A DNA stretch of 64,000 nt, taken from positions 434,001-498,000 of the forward strand of contig JBOEGS010000001.1 of NCBI GenBank assembly GCA_050633545.1, read 5' to 3'. The position numbers were made by a program, and so were the translations under genes. Shown piece by piece: positions 9,192 to 18,156 of this stretch (positions are counted from its first letter, which is position 1; each line of letters starts with the position of its first letter). Under the pieces are notes generated by a model. The model searched no databases and was not told the DNA's origin. It saw only the letters and a program-made list of their open reading frames with translations. The DNA is from Litorivita sp050633545. GTDB lineage: Bacteria > Pseudomonadota > Alphaproteobacteria > Rhodobacterales > Rhodobacteraceae.

Positions 9192-9994
9192 TGGGCGAGC
9201 TGCGCTTTACCATCCTTGGATGCGGGTCGTCGGGCGGGGTGCCGCGCCTTGGCGGGCATTGGGGCGAATGCGACCCGAGCAACCCCAAGAACCGCCGCCG
9301 CCGCTGCGCGCTATTGGTCGAGCGCGAAGGGCCGCAGGGCGTGACCTCGGTTTTGATCGATACGGGGCCGGATATGCGCAGCCAGCTTCTGGATGCGGGG
9401 GTCGGGCGGCTTGACGCGGTGGTCTATACCCACGGGCACGCCGACCATGTGCACGGCATCGATGATCTGCGCATGATCGTCTTCAACATGCGCAAACGCC
9501 TGCCGGTCTGGGCCGACGGCGACACGCAAAACGACCTGTTCTCGCGCTTTGGCTATGCATTTATCCAACCCGACGACAGCCCCTATCCGCCGATCCTCGA
9601 GATGCACACCATCAAGGACGAGATACGCATCGAGGGGCGCGGCGGCGAGATCACCATGACGCCTTTCAAGGTCGGGCACGGATCCATTGATGCGCTCGGG
9701 TTTCGCATCAATGATCTGGCCTATCTGCCCGATGTGGCGGAAATCTACGACGAGGCGTGGCCGGTGCTTGAGGGGCTGGACTGCTGGATCGTGGATGCGC
9801 TGCGCCGTGCGCCGCACCCGACCCATTCGCATTTGGCGCAAAGCCTCGAATGGATCGAGCAAGTCGCGCCCAAACGCGCGGTTTTGACCAATATGCATAT
9901 CGATCTGGATTATGACGCTGTCGCGGCAGAGACCCCCGATCACATCACCCCCGCCTATGACGGCATGGTGATCCGCTACCCGCTGGGCGATTGA
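9191..9994 (+). CDS. metallo-beta-lactamase-fold hydrolase, PhnP/phosphoribosyl cyclic phosphodiesterase-like
   Basis: A 267-residue member of the beta-lactamase fold family. The zinc motif His81-Gly-His83-Ala-Asp85-His86 lies in YTHGHADHVHGID. Further ligands are in GHGS (about 158) and NMHIDLDY near the C-terminus. The N-terminal LGCGSSGGVPR segment and the loop CDPSNPKNRRRRCA are typical of the PhnP-like branch that often follows tatD. It is probably a phosphodiesterase acting on a small cyclic phosphate or nucleotide. No phn genes are nearby, so a phosphonate role is not supported. Confidence 0.88.
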   Translation: MGELRFTILGCGSSGGVPRLGGHWGECDPSNPKNRRRRCALLVEREGPQGVTSVLIDTGPDMRSQLLDAGVGRLDAVVYTHGHADHVHGIDDLRMIVFNMRKRLPVWADGDTQNDLFSRFGYAFIQPDDSPYPPILEMHTIKDEIRIEGRGGEITMTPFKVGHGSIDALGFRINDLAYLPDVAEIYDEAWPVLEGLDCWIVDALRRAPHPTHSHLAQSLEWIEQVAPKRAVLTNMHIDLDYDAVAAETPDHITPAYDGMVIRYPLGD

Positions 9995-10000
9995 CCCGAC

Positions 10001-10936
10001 ATGCAAGAGCTTTTGAACGTCATCTTGCCGGTGTTCTTGGTCATCGGCTTCGGATATTTTGCGGTTTTCAAAGGGTATTTCACCGAAAACCATGTCGAAG
10101 GGCTGATGAAATATACCCAGAATTTCGCCATCCCCTGCCTGCTCTTCAATGCGATTTCGACCCTTGATCTGAGCCAAAGCTTCAACTGGCGGCTCTTGGC
10201 GAGCTTTTACTCCGGCGCGAGTTTGGGGTTTTTCGCGGGGCTTTTGGGCGCACGCTACCTCTTTGGCCGCGATTGGGAGGAAAGCGTAGCCGTGGGCTTC
10301 GTGGGGCTGTTTTCCAATTCACTGATGCTGGGGCTGCCGATCACCGAACGCGCCTTTGGCTCTGATGCTTTGACGGCCAATTACGCGATCATCGCGGTGC
10401 ATTCTCCGTTTTGCTACGGGCTGGGCATCACCGCGATGGAGATCGCGCGCGCGCATACCAACGGCACATCGGCGCGCGCGCTGGTTCCGAATGTCTTGCG
10501 CGCCATGTTTCGCAATGCGCTGATCCTTGGGATTTTGCTGGGCTTTGCGGTCAACCTGTCGGGCGTCACCTTGCCCGCGCCCGTCACCGATGCGGTAGGT
10601 CTGATGGTGAAATCCGCATTGCCTGCGGCGCTCTTCGGGCTTGGCGGGGTGTTGGTGCAATACCGCCCCGAGGGCGACATCAAGGTCATCGCCTATATCG
10701 TCGGGGTTTCGCTGCTTTTGCATCCGGCGGTGGTGTGGATGATGGGGCATGTCTTTGCGCTCGATCGCGGCGAGTTCCGCTCGGCGGTGCTGACCTCTTC
10801 GGTTGCGCCGGGGATCAATTCCTACGTCTTCGCCAATATGTATGGCAAAGGGCGCAGGGCCGCCGCCTCGGCGGTTCTGATCGGCACGGCGATTTGCCTT
10901 TTCACCGTCTGGGTCTGGCTGATGATCCTGCCCTAG
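10001..10936 (+). CDS. AEC-family (auxin efflux carrier-like) membrane transporter
   Basis: A 311-residue integral membrane protein with about ten hydrophobic segments and the internal half-repeat of AEC permeases. Hydrophobic stretches include VILPVFLVIGFGYFAVF at the start and VLIGTAICLFTVWVWLMILP at the end. Motif NxxxxGLP (FSNSLMLGLPI) and a late SSVAPGINSYVFA match the family. Bacterial AEC carriers move malate, other organic anions or auxin-like acids, but the substrate is not predictable here. Its stop overlaps, tail to tail, the stop of the RTX-Hint gene on the other strand. Confidence 0.88.
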   Translation: MQELLNVILPVFLVIGFGYFAVFKGYFTENHVEGLMKYTQNFAIPCLLFNAISTLDLSQSFNWRLLASFYSGASLGFFAGLLGARYLFGRDWEESVAVGFVGLFSNSLMLGLPITERAFGSDALTANYAIIAVHSPFCYGLGITAMEIARAHTNGTSARALVPNVLRAMFRNALILGILLGFAVNLSGVTLPAPVTDAVGLMVKSALPAALFGLGGVLVQYRPEGDIKVIAYIVGVSLLLHPAVVWMMGHVFALDRGEFRSAVLTSSVAPGINSYVFANMYGKGRRAAASAVLIGTAICLFTVWVWLMILP

Positions 10937-13134
10937 CGCGCAAACCGGCCCAGCGTCGCGGCCCTTTGCGGCCTGCGCAGCGCCAGCCGTCCCAAAAGAT
11001 CGGACGGCACAGGGCGCGGCCCGTGGGGCGGCAAATCGGGCATGCAGTGTTGGGAGAAGATCGCGCCATGCGCGGCCGCCTCGCGGCGCAGCGCCCCGCC
11101 CTTGGCAAAGGGCAAAGCGGGCGGGCCATAGACTTTGCCGGGATCGGCGCCGCGCATCACAAAACCAAGCTGCGGGAAAAGCGCGATCAATTCGGATTTT
11201 GCGGCCACGTCGAAGCCCGCCAGCCCGAACCGCCCCGGATAGAGGCTTTCGGTCGGCGCGCCATTGGCGAAAATGATCTCGTGGCGCGGCAGCAACAGAT
11301 GCACATAGGTCACCCCGCGCTTGCCATAGGCGCGCCGGATGCGCCCGCCGCCATGATCGGCCAGATGCGCGGCACGGCACAGTTTTCCGCCCAGTTTCAT
11401 CGCATGTTGCGGCGACACCAGCAGATCGCCGCGATTGCCCAAAACCCCGTCACGGATACGGATCGGCGCGAGCTTGGGGTTGGCTTGCAAATCGGCGCGG
11501 CTGAGCGTGCGGTGACCCGTCCATCGCAAGGGCTGCGGGCCATGGTGCAGCGTGCAGACCAGATCACCCGCGCCCAGATCCTCGACCTTGCGCTCGCCTC
11601 TCGGGGTCAGGATGCGGGTGCCGGAGGCAAAGCAGGGCACGCCGATTTTGGCCAGTTGTTGCTTGGTGGTGACCTGCGTCGGTGCCACGCCCAAAAGCGT
11701 CATTTGTTCACCGTTGGGGAAGGAAAGCACCGCATTGCCCGACCCGTCATCGCTGACCGTGACGTCTTGCCAATCGACCGGATTATTGCCCAGATCGCGC
11801 AGTTGCGAGACATCCAGTTGGTCATTGGTGCGCCCGTCGGCGTCATCGTCGCCCATGTCGAAATCGTTGATCGTATCCGCACCGCTATTGGCCCAGAACC
11901 CGAAGGTGTCATAGCCCGCGCCGCCGGTCAGCACATCATTGCCGCCTTCGCCGTAGATCACATCGTCGCCATCCCCCCCGAGGATGGTATCGACGCCGCC
12001 GCCCGCCCAGATCGTGTCATTGCCGGTGCCGCCGTCATAGTAGCTGTTGTAGAGGGCGGTCATTTCTCCGACCTGATCATCGATGCTATCGTTACCATCG
12101 CCGCCATAGACGGTGTCATGGCCCGAGATGGTCCAGATCGTATCATTGCCCGCATCGCCGTAAAGCTCGTCGTCGCCCGCATCGCCCGAGACATAGTCAT
12201 CGCCATCACCGCCGTGCAGCGTATCGTTACCGGTGCCGCCGAGCACAAAATCGTTGCCCGTGCCGCCATCGATGTAATCGGCGCCCGCATCGCCATGGAT
12301 TGTATCGGCGCCGTCTTCCCCGAAGAGCATGTCATTGTCATCGCCGCCGTGGACGCTGTCGTCGCCGCCGCCCGCCCAGATGGTGTCGTTGCCCGCATCC
12401 CCGTAGAGCGTATCGTCATAGACGTAGGAGGTGCCGCCGACGTCATCCATCACATCGTTGCCGTCACCGCCGGAGACGTAATTGCCCTCGGCCTGCGTCG
12501 CGCCGCCCTCGCCATAAAGGATGGTGTCGTTTCCGGTGCCGCCCGAGATGCTGTCTTGGCCCGCGCCGGACACGATGGTGTCGTCGCCGCCACCGCCCGA
12601 AATGGTATCCGATCCGCCGCCGCTTTCGATGCTATCGGCGTAGGCACCGCCGTCATAGGATTGCGAACTGGCAGCCTCGTAAGTTGGCGCTTCGATACCG
12701 GAATATTGCGGATCGTTTGTGCCCGTGACGTTGGTAATCGCGCTGATTTCATAGGTCACGCCGGGCGTAAGGGGTGCGTCGGTCACATAGGCGCGATAGG
12801 CACCCGCAATCTCGACCGTATAGAGGTTGATCGTATTGCCATCCCCGTCGATGAGAACAAAATGATCCTCAAGATAGACCTGCCCGCTGTCGATCGTCGC
12901 ACCGAAGGTATCGGTAACGACGGCGGTTTGGCTGCTGTCATTGCCGATCTCGTCCTTGCCGGAATTGCTGTCGCCTTCAAAAGTCGTATCATCATCGGTG
13001 ACCGTGATGTTGATCATATCCTCGGAGGCGGTCCACGTGGGATCAAGCCGCACGCGGTCACCGACGGAGCCGCCGGTTCCGGACACAACGGTAAATGTGC
13101 CCTGAGCATAACCTTGTAGTGCATAGGTCGCCAT
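10933..13134 (-). CDS. RTX calcium-binding repeat protein with C-terminal Hint domain
   Basis: A 733-residue acidic protein probably exported by a type I system, since it has no signal peptide. Residues about 1-150 form an uncharacterised N-domain. Residues about 160-425 carry some twenty RTX nonapeptides (GGxGxDxxx, such as GGTGNDTIL), which fold with calcium outside the cell. A serralysin-like tail (LDVSQLRDLG) follows. The C-terminal 235 residues are a Hint_2 domain beginning with a catalytic Cys (VPCFASGTRI), with EDLGAGDLV and SPQHAM motifs. The start at 13134 was chosen for a GGAAG site upstream; 17 more codons are open. Hint domains cleave or join peptides in known cases, but whether this one does is unknown. 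No T1SS genes are adjacent. Confidence 0.85.
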   Translation of the reverse strand: MATYALQGYAQGTFTVVSGTGGSVGDRVRLDPTWTASEDMINITVTDDDTTFEGDSNSGKDEIGNDSSQTAVVTDTFGATIDSGQVYLEDHFVLIDGDGNTINLYTVEIAGAYRAYVTDAPLTPGVTYEISAITNVTGTNDPQYSGIEAPTYEAASSQSYDGGAYADSIESGGGSDTISGGGGDDTIVSGAGQDSISGGTGNDTILYGEGGATQAEGNYVSGGDGNDVMDDVGGTSYVYDDTLYGDAGNDTIWAGGGDDSVHGGDDNDMLFGEDGADTIHGDAGADYIDGGTGNDFVLGGTGNDTLHGGDGDDYVSGDAGDDELYGDAGNDTIWTISGHDTVYGGDGNDSIDDQVGEMTALYNSYYDGGTGNDTIWAGGGVDTILGGDGDDVIYGEGGNDVLTGGAGYDTFGFWANSGADTINDFDMGDDDADGRTNDQLDVSQLRDLGNNPVDWQDVTVSDDGSGNAVLSFPNGEQMTLLGVAPTQVTTKQQLAKIGVPCFASGTRILTPRGERKVEDLGAGDLVCTLHHGPQPLRWTGHRTLSRADLQANPKLAPIRIRDGVLGNRGDLLVSPQHAMKLGGKLCRAAHLADHGGGRIRRAYGKRGVTYVHLLLPRHEIIFANGAPTESLYPGRFGLAGFDVAAKSELIALFPQLGFVMRGADPGKVYGPPALPFAKGGALRREAAAHGAIFSQHCMPDLPPHGPRPVPSDLLGRLALRRPQRAATLGRFAR

Positions 13135-13233
13135 GGATGTACCGCTTCCAAAAGGGCGCAACTGCCCGATCATCAGCGTCAACACATGGCATGTCCGGTC
13201 TGAAACGCGGTTAAATCCCGCGTCTCTGCGCCG

Positions 13234-13254
13234 TCAAATTTACCTATAATTTGA
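13234..13254. promoter_or_regulatory. AT-rich inverted repeat between aroQ and the RTX-Hint gene
   Basis: A perfect 7-bp inverted repeat (TCAAATT / AATTTGA) with a 7-base spacer lies about 100 bases upstream of the RTX gene start. It stands out against GC-rich surroundings. It could be an operator for the RTX gene; no regulator family is identified. Confidence 0.35.
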
Positions 13255-13280
13255 TCTGTATTGAACGAGATAGCGAGCGG

Positions 13281-13733
13281 TTAGCCCTTGAGCAAAGAGC
13301 CCATGCGCCGCATCGCCAAACCATAGCCTTCGATGCCAAAGCCCGCGATCACCCCGTCCGCACGCAGCGATACATAGGAATGATGGCGGAAGGCCTCGCG
13401 TTTGTGCACATTTGAAATATGCACCTCCAGAACAGGGCCTTCAAAGGCGTTCAGCGCGTCGAGAATGGCCACCGATGTATGGGTATAGGCGGCAGGATTG
13501 ATGATGATCCCCGCTGCTTTTTCGCGCGCCTCGTGGATCCAGTCGATCAGCTGCCCCTCGACGTTGGATTGCAGCAAGATACAGTCCAGCCCGAAGCTGC
13601 CCGCGATCTCGAGGCAATTCGATTGCACATCCCCCAAGGTGTCATAGCCGTAAATTTCCGGCTGCCGCTGCCCCAACAGGTTCAGGTTGGGGCCGTTGAG
13701 GATGTAGATTTTGCGCGGCGCTGTGGGGCTCAT
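13281..13733 (-). CDS. aroQ: 3-dehydroquinate dehydratase, type II
   Basis: A 150-residue enzyme of the shikimate pathway that dehydrates 3-dehydroquinate. Type II signatures are clear: NGPNLNLLGQRQPEIYG near the N-terminus with the catalytic Tyr, the QSNVEGQLIDWIHEA block, INPAAYTHTS, and EVHISNVHKREAFRHHS with the active His. The start at 13733 fits the normal family length (about 145-150); the frame remains open for 51 codons upstream but that part is not conserved-looking. It is on the same strand as the RTX gene, with a 146-base gap containing an inverted repeat. Confidence 0.95.
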   Translation of the reverse strand: MSPTAPRKIYILNGPNLNLLGQRQPEIYGYDTLGDVQSNCLEIAGSFGLDCILLQSNVEGQLIDWIHEAREKAAGIIINPAAYTHTSVAILDALNAFEGPVLEVHISNVHKREAFRHHSYVSLRADGVIAGFGIEGYGLAMRRMGSLLKG

Positions 13734-14139
13734 GAATTCGGTCTTTCGCTGGATCGCTCTGCCGCGCGGCTGCTCCGCGCGAATAGGGGTAATATTGCGC
13801 AGGGCCGAGGCCAATCTGCAAGCAAGACCTCGCAAGACTGCATCGCCAACGGCCGCCTTGGCGCGCCGATGTGGCCCGCGCAACACGTTTGGCGGCCGAT
13901 CATGCGCGCCGAATCGGATCGCTGCGGGCGCGAGCCGCGCGGATCAATCGCGCCGCCCCCGCGCATTGCCCCCGCGCATTACCTCATTGAGCGAAACAAT
14001 GGGCGTGCGCGGCCTGTATTGTTCACTATGCCTTGGTTAATCAACGCTTTACGCGTCATATTCCCGCCCCAATCTCAGGGTAGAAATAGAGCATCAATCT
14101 GTTCGGGCGGGGGCCAAACGGAACACGAGGAGCATCCCG
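13734..14139. other. 406-bp intergenic region between aroQ and an exported protein gene
   Basis: Divergent promoters for aroQ (minus) and the 121-residue exported protein (plus) should lie here. The right half has AT-richer sequence (about 14010-14100), consistent with a promoter for the plus-strand gene. I see no RNA gene, repeat or convincing small ORF. Confidence 0.4.
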
Positions 14140-14505
14140 ATGCTGCGTAATATTATTGCTATTTCCACGGTTGCCGCCTTCGCGTTGACCGCACCTGCCA
14201 TCGCTGACGGTGGCGACTACAGCTCTGCCGAAGAGACCGTTTCGCAATCGGTCATCATGACCGGCGACGGCTTCTTCCCTGAGGTGACCTATTCCCACCC
14301 CGGCCGGTCCTTGGTCTTCTACAACGAGTCCGAGAGCGCGATCATCATCAAGGCAAGCGACGAGTCGTGGGAAACCGACGAAATTCCGGCCCAGACCAGC
14401 AAGACCCTGCGCCTGACCAGCGAGATGCAAAAATCATTCTTCGTGGATGGTAATGCGACCGTCATGGGCGCCTTCAGCTTCGAACCGGCCCCGACCCACG
14501 AATAA
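14140..14505 (+). CDS. exported cupredoxin-like protein without copper ligands
   Basis: A 121-residue protein with a clear signal peptide (MLRNIIAISTVAAF.., cleavage near AIA-DG) and a GAGGAG ribosome site. The mature part has the outline of a small cupredoxin: a strand ending GFFPEV, then the HPGRSLVFYNESES segment that matches the KPGxTVxWxNxD turn, then a Thr/Ser-rich edge. The expected ligand pattern (His after the Asn, then Cys-x-His-Met) is not present: the only His residues are in the PG turn and the last tripeptide, and there is no Cys in the mature protein. It may be a structural relative or unrelated beta-sandwich; the function is unknown. Confidence 0.7.
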   Translation: MLRNIIAISTVAAFALTAPAIADGGDYSSAEETVSQSVIMTGDGFFPEVTYSHPGRSLVFYNESESAIIIKASDESWETDEIPAQTSKTLRLTSEMQKSFFVDGNATVMGAFSFEPAPTHE

Positions 14506-14577
14506 GCCCGATAGCTGCCGCCTTAGTCCCTGCCTTTCGGGCGGATGAGACGGCCTGCTCCCGACCTTCCCTCGTGT

Positions 14578-14604
14578 GGCCCCCTCCCGTCAAGGCAGGG
14601 GGCC
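14578..14604 (+). terminator. hairpin downstream of the cupredoxin-like gene
   Basis: An 8-bp stem (GGCCCCCT / AGGGGGCC) with an 11-base loop lies about 75 bases after the stop codon. No T-run follows. It may end the transcript or protect its 3' end. Confidence 0.35.
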
Positions 14605-14700
14605 AAGAGGCGTTGGCGCACGGCACCGCCGCGCCGAACATAAAGCGCTGCCCCGAAACATCAAAGCGGCGCAGTAGGGTTCAATGGCTCGCGCCGGCGC

Positions 14701-16290
14701 TTATTTGGCCGCGATCCGCCCATCGAGATAGGGCATGAAGGGCGCGTTGGCGGCCAGATAATCGGCCGTGACATCGGCCAGATCGGGGCCGAAATCATAG
14801 ACATTCATCGCATCGGTCGCGAACATTTTGTAGCCGTCGCCGCCGCCGCGCACATAGTTATTGGTCACGACTTTATAAACCTTATCCGCCTCAATCGGCA
14901 CCATCGCGCCGCCGTCCATCACCATCACGTCGCTGACGCGGCTGCCTGCTGCGGCAGATGTGTCGAATTTGAACGTGAGCCCCGCAACTTGCGGGAAGCG
15001 CCCTGCGCCGTCCTCATATTGGCTCAGCCCGTTTTCGAGCGCCTCCAAGATGGTTTTGCCATGGGTTTCAAAGGTCGAAAGCGTGTTCTGGAACGGCAGC
15101 ACCGTCAAAACCTCGCCCATGGTCACCGGCCCCGCATCGATCGAGGCGCGCAAACCGCCGCCGTTCTGGATCGCGATGGTGACGCCTTGGTCCTTCACGC
15201 GGTCGAGCATCGCATCGGCCACCAAATTGCCCATGGTGCATTCGCCCGCGCGGCAATTGCCCTTGTCCCCGTCGATCGCCTCGGCGGTTTCGGCGACGAT
15301 CTTGCTGCGGATTTCTTCGAGCGGCTTGGCCAGTTCGGCAATCCGCTCCTTGGTTGCGCCGTCTTCGGCAACCGCGCCATCCATGATCAGCGGCTCGCCC
15401 TTGGTCTCAAGGATTTCGCCCGCATCGTTGAAGGTCACGTTCAATTCGCCCAAGAATTTTCCGTAAGCATAGGCCGACACAATCGCCGTGCCGCCCACCA
15501 TGGTCGGATAGGGGCCTTCGGCGCGCTCGTTGGTGTTGGACAGCAAGGTGTTGGTATGACCGCCGACGATCACATCGACGCCGGTGGTTTCGGCGGCGAC
15601 ACGCTTGTCCACGCCGTAACCCGAATGCGACAGCACGATGATCTTGTTGACGCCCTCGGCGGTCAGCTTGTCGACCTCGGCCTGCACCGCGCCCACCGGA
15701 TCGGTGAAGATGATGTTCTTGCCGGGGCTGGCCAATTCATCCGTGTCATGCGGGGTCAGCCCGATAAAGCCCAGCTTCTCGCCGCCGCGCTCCAAAATCG
15801 TGGATTTCGCCAGCTTGCCCGCCAGCGCAGGTTCACCCGACACATCGGCGTTGGACATCAGAACCGGAAATTCGACCGCATCCATAAATCCGGCCAGAAC
15901 CTCGGGGCCGTCGTCAAACTCGTGGTTGCCCACGGTCATCGCGTCATAGCCCAGCTTGTTCATGAACTCGGCGGCCATTTTGCCTTTGTAATAGGTGTAG
16001 AACAGCGTGCCTTGGAACTGGTCGCCGCCATCCACAAGGATTGCATTATTCGTGCGCGCCCGCGCCTCATTGATCGCAGAGACAAGCCGCGCGGTGCCGC
16101 CAAAGCATTTCCCTTCGGCATTGTCTTCGGCCGAACAGGGCGAATCATATTTGCTGATCGGCTCGAAACGGGCGTGAAAATCATTGGTATGCAAAATCGT
16201 CAGCGAATACTCCGCCGCCGCAGCACCGGCGCCCAGTGTCAGCGCAGCCGCGCCGCCCAAGAGCCGCAGTTTCAAACGAGACATATCCAT
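14701..16290 (-). CDS. periplasmic bifunctional metallophosphatase / 5'-nucleotidase
   Basis: A 529-residue secreted enzyme. The start at 16290 is set by GGGGG seven bases upstream and a signal peptide ending near AAA-EYS. The N-terminal calcineurin-like domain has all metal motifs: TNDFHARF, DGGDQFQGT, GNHEFDDG, LSHSGYG and VGGHTNT. The C-terminal 5'-nucleotidase domain (about residues 340-525) carries NGGGLRASIDAGPVTMGEV and the aromatic stacking region. The family dephosphorylates nucleotides and UDP-sugars in the periplasm, giving nucleosides and phosphate. The salvage operon at 36-40 kb and the PiT transporter at 63.5 kb could use these products. Confidence 0.92.
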   Translation of the reverse strand: MDMSRLKLRLLGGAAALTLGAGAAAAEYSLTILHTNDFHARFEPISKYDSPCSAEDNAEGKCFGGTARLVSAINEARARTNNAILVDGGDQFQGTLFYTYYKGKMAAEFMNKLGYDAMTVGNHEFDDGPEVLAGFMDAVEFPVLMSNADVSGEPALAGKLAKSTILERGGEKLGFIGLTPHDTDELASPGKNIIFTDPVGAVQAEVDKLTAEGVNKIIVLSHSGYGVDKRVAAETTGVDVIVGGHTNTLLSNTNERAEGPYPTMVGGTAIVSAYAYGKFLGELNVTFNDAGEILETKGEPLIMDGAVAEDGATKERIAELAKPLEEIRSKIVAETAEAIDGDKGNCRAGECTMGNLVADAMLDRVKDQGVTIAIQNGGGLRASIDAGPVTMGEVLTVLPFQNTLSTFETHGKTILEALENGLSQYEDGAGRFPQVAGLTFKFDTSAAAGSRVSDVMVMDGGAMVPIEADKVYKVVTNNYVRGGGDGYKMFATDAMNVYDFGPDLADVTADYLAANAPFMPYLDGRIAAK

Positions 16291-16421
16291 GGAAAATCCC
16301 CCAGATTGGATTGTGATGGAAGGATGCTGCACCCCGCCGCGCATTGAGTCAAAGGACAATAGAGGGCGCGGCGCGGTTTCGCCCACTTGACCGCCGGTCA
16401 TGCGCAAGGCATTTGGGCACT

Positions 16422-16760
16422 ATGCTGATTTACAAGATATTCCGCGCCGATGAATGGGCGCAGCTTCAAGCCAATGGCGAAACCCGCGGCGCACCGATCG
16501 ATGTGGCGGACGGCTATGTGCATTTCTCCACCGCCGCGCAGGTCTGCGAAACGGCGGCAAAACATTTCGCGCGCGTGGAGGGGTTGATGCTTTTGGCCCT
16601 CGACAGCGACGAATTGGCCGCAGACCTCAAATGGGAGGTCTCGCGCGGCGGGGCCAAATTCCCGCATCTATACCGCCTGCTGCGCATGGAGGATGTGCTT
16701 TGGGCGCGGCCCCTGCCCCTTGTGGGCGGCGCGCATGAATTTCCGGATGACATGCAATGA
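16422..16760 (+). CDS. DUF952-family protein
   Basis: A 112-residue small cytoplasmic protein of the DUF952 family: it starts MLIYKIFRADEW, and contains DGYVHFSTAAQV and a late FPHLYRLLRMEDVL block. The family has a fold related to ADP-ribosyltransferase-like proteins in databases, but no function is established. The stop overlaps the pyrD start by four bases (ATGA), so the two are co-translated. The longer frame to 16344 has no ribosome site and was not used. Confidence 0.85.
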   Translation: MLIYKIFRADEWAQLQANGETRGAPIDVADGYVHFSTAAQVCETAAKHFARVEGLMLLALDSDELAADLKWEVSRGGAKFPHLYRLLRMEDVLWARPLPLVGGAHEFPDDMQ

Positions 16761-17815
16761 AGATGATCGAAGCCCTCGGCCTCAAGGCCCTGATGCAGAT
16801 CGACCCCGAGCGCGCGCATGGGCTGGCTCTGCACGCCCTGCGCATGGGGCTTGCGCCCCTCGCGGGCGAGGTCACCTCACCGCGCCTTCGGTGCAGCTTG
16901 GCGGGGATGGAGATGGCCAATCCGGTCGGGCTGGCGGCGGGGTTCGACAAGAACGCCGAGGCGCTTGGCCCGCTGACGCGCGCGGGCTTTGGATTTATCG
17001 AAGTGGGCGCCGCCACGCCGCGCCCGCAAGCCGGCAATCCCAAACCGCGGCTGTTCCGGCTCAAGGACGAGCGCGCGGTGATCAACCGCTTTGGCTTTAA
17101 CAATGACGGGATGGAGGTCATCGCACGCCGTCTTGAGGCCCGCCCCGAAGGCGGCATCATCGGCCTCAACCTTGGCGCCAACAAAGACAGCGCCGACCGC
17201 GCCGATGATTTTGCCCGCGTGCTGTCGCGCTGCGGCGCGCATCTCGATTTCGCCACGGTCAATGTGTCGTCGCCCAACACCGAAAAGCTGCGCGATTTGC
17301 AAGGCGCGGCGGCGCTTTCGGCGCTTTTGGACGGGGTGATGGAGGCGCGCCAATGGCTTCCCAAACCGATCCCCGTCTGCCTCAAGATCGCGCCGGATTT
17401 GAACGGCGATGAATTGGCCGAAATCGCTGGCGTGGCGATGAACTCGGGCCTGTCGGGGATCATCGCGACCAATACGACGCTGTCGCGCGAGGGGCTGAGT
17501 TCGGTCCACAAAGGCGAGGCGGGCGGGCTGTCGGGCGCGCCATTGTTTGAAAAATCCACCCGCGTTCTGGCGCAATTGTCCAAGCTGACCGAGGGCAAAA
17601 TCCCCCTCATCGGCGTCGGCGGGATCAGCACCGCCGAAGAGGCCTATGCCAAAATCCGCGCGGGCGCGAGCGCGGTGCAGCTTTATTCGGCGCTGGTTTA
17701 CGGCGGCTTGAGCTTGGCCGCAGAGATCGCCCGCGGGCTGGACGGGCTTTTGCAAAAAGACGGTTATGCCTCGGTGGCCGAGGCCGTGGGCACGGGCCGC
17801 GAGGCATGGCTATGA
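16757..17815 (+). CDS. pyrD: dihydroorotate dehydrogenase (quinone), class 2
   Basis: A 352-residue flavoenzyme of pyrimidine synthesis that oxidises dihydroorotate with ubiquinone at the membrane. The N-terminal 40 residues form the hydrophobic/amphipathic helix typical of class 2. The FMN domain includes AAGFDKNAEA, GAATPRPQAGNP, NRFGFNNDG, and VNVSSPNTEKLR, where the class 2 catalytic Ser is found. The C-terminus has GVGGISTAEEAYAKI and ASAVQLYSALVY for phosphate binding. It overlaps DUF952 upstream and the ArsC-like gene downstream, which suggests one transcript. A second in-frame ATG at 16763 is an alternative start. Confidence 0.96.
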   Translation: MKMIEALGLKALMQIDPERAHGLALHALRMGLAPLAGEVTSPRLRCSLAGMEMANPVGLAAGFDKNAEALGPLTRAGFGFIEVGAATPRPQAGNPKPRLFRLKDERAVINRFGFNNDGMEVIARRLEARPEGGIIGLNLGANKDSADRADDFARVLSRCGAHLDFATVNVSSPNTEKLRDLQGAAALSALLDGVMEARQWLPKPIPVCLKIAPDLNGDELAEIAGVAMNSGLSGIIATNTTLSREGLSSVHKGEAGGLSGAPLFEKSTRVLAQLSKLTEGKIPLIGVGGISTAEEAYAKIRAGASAVQLYSALVYGGLSLAAEIARGLDGLLQKDGYASVAEAVGTGREAWL

Positions 17816-18156
17816 GCGTGATCTACTGGCATAATCCGCGCTGTAGCAAATCGCGCGCGGGGCTGGCCTTTTTGGTCGAGCGCGGCATCGATGTCACCGA
17901 GCGGCGCTATCTCGATGATGCGCCGGACGTGGCGGAGATCCGCGCCGTTTTGGCCAAACTCGGCCTGCCCGCGATCGAGATGATGCGGCGCGCAGAGAAG
18001 CTTTTCAAAGAGCTTGGACTTAGCCGCGACAGCGCCGAGCAGACATTGATCGCCGCCATGGCCGCCCATCCCGTTTTGATCGAGCGCCCCATCGCCATCA
18101 AAGGTGCGCGCGCCGTGATCGGCCGCCCGACCGAAGCCTTGGGCGCGCTGCTCTAG
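17812..18156 (+). CDS. ArsC/YfgD-family thioredoxin-fold reductase
   Basis: A 114-residue protein of the arsenate reductase (glutaredoxin) family. The active-site Cys is in WHNPRCSKSRAG, and the C-terminal HPVLIERPIAIKG keeps the conserved basic residues. The start at 17812 makes the ATGA junction with pyrD; an ATG six bases upstream is also possible. No ars operon genes (arsB, arsR) are present, so arsenate resistance is not assured: many YfgD-like proteins have an undefined redox role. The 3' end overlaps the MATE gene stop, tail to tail. Confidence 0.88.
   Translation: MSVIYWHNPRCSKSRAGLAFLVERGIDVTERRYLDDAPDVAEIRAVLAKLGLPAIEMMRRAEKLFKELGLSRDSAEQTLIAAMAAHPVLIERPIAIKGARAVIGRPTEALGALL

Noticed and set aside
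10411..13119. Frame of 902 codons on the plus strand opposite the RTX gene.
   Set aside because: Its Ile/Val/Ala repeats are the antisense image of RTX nonapeptides.
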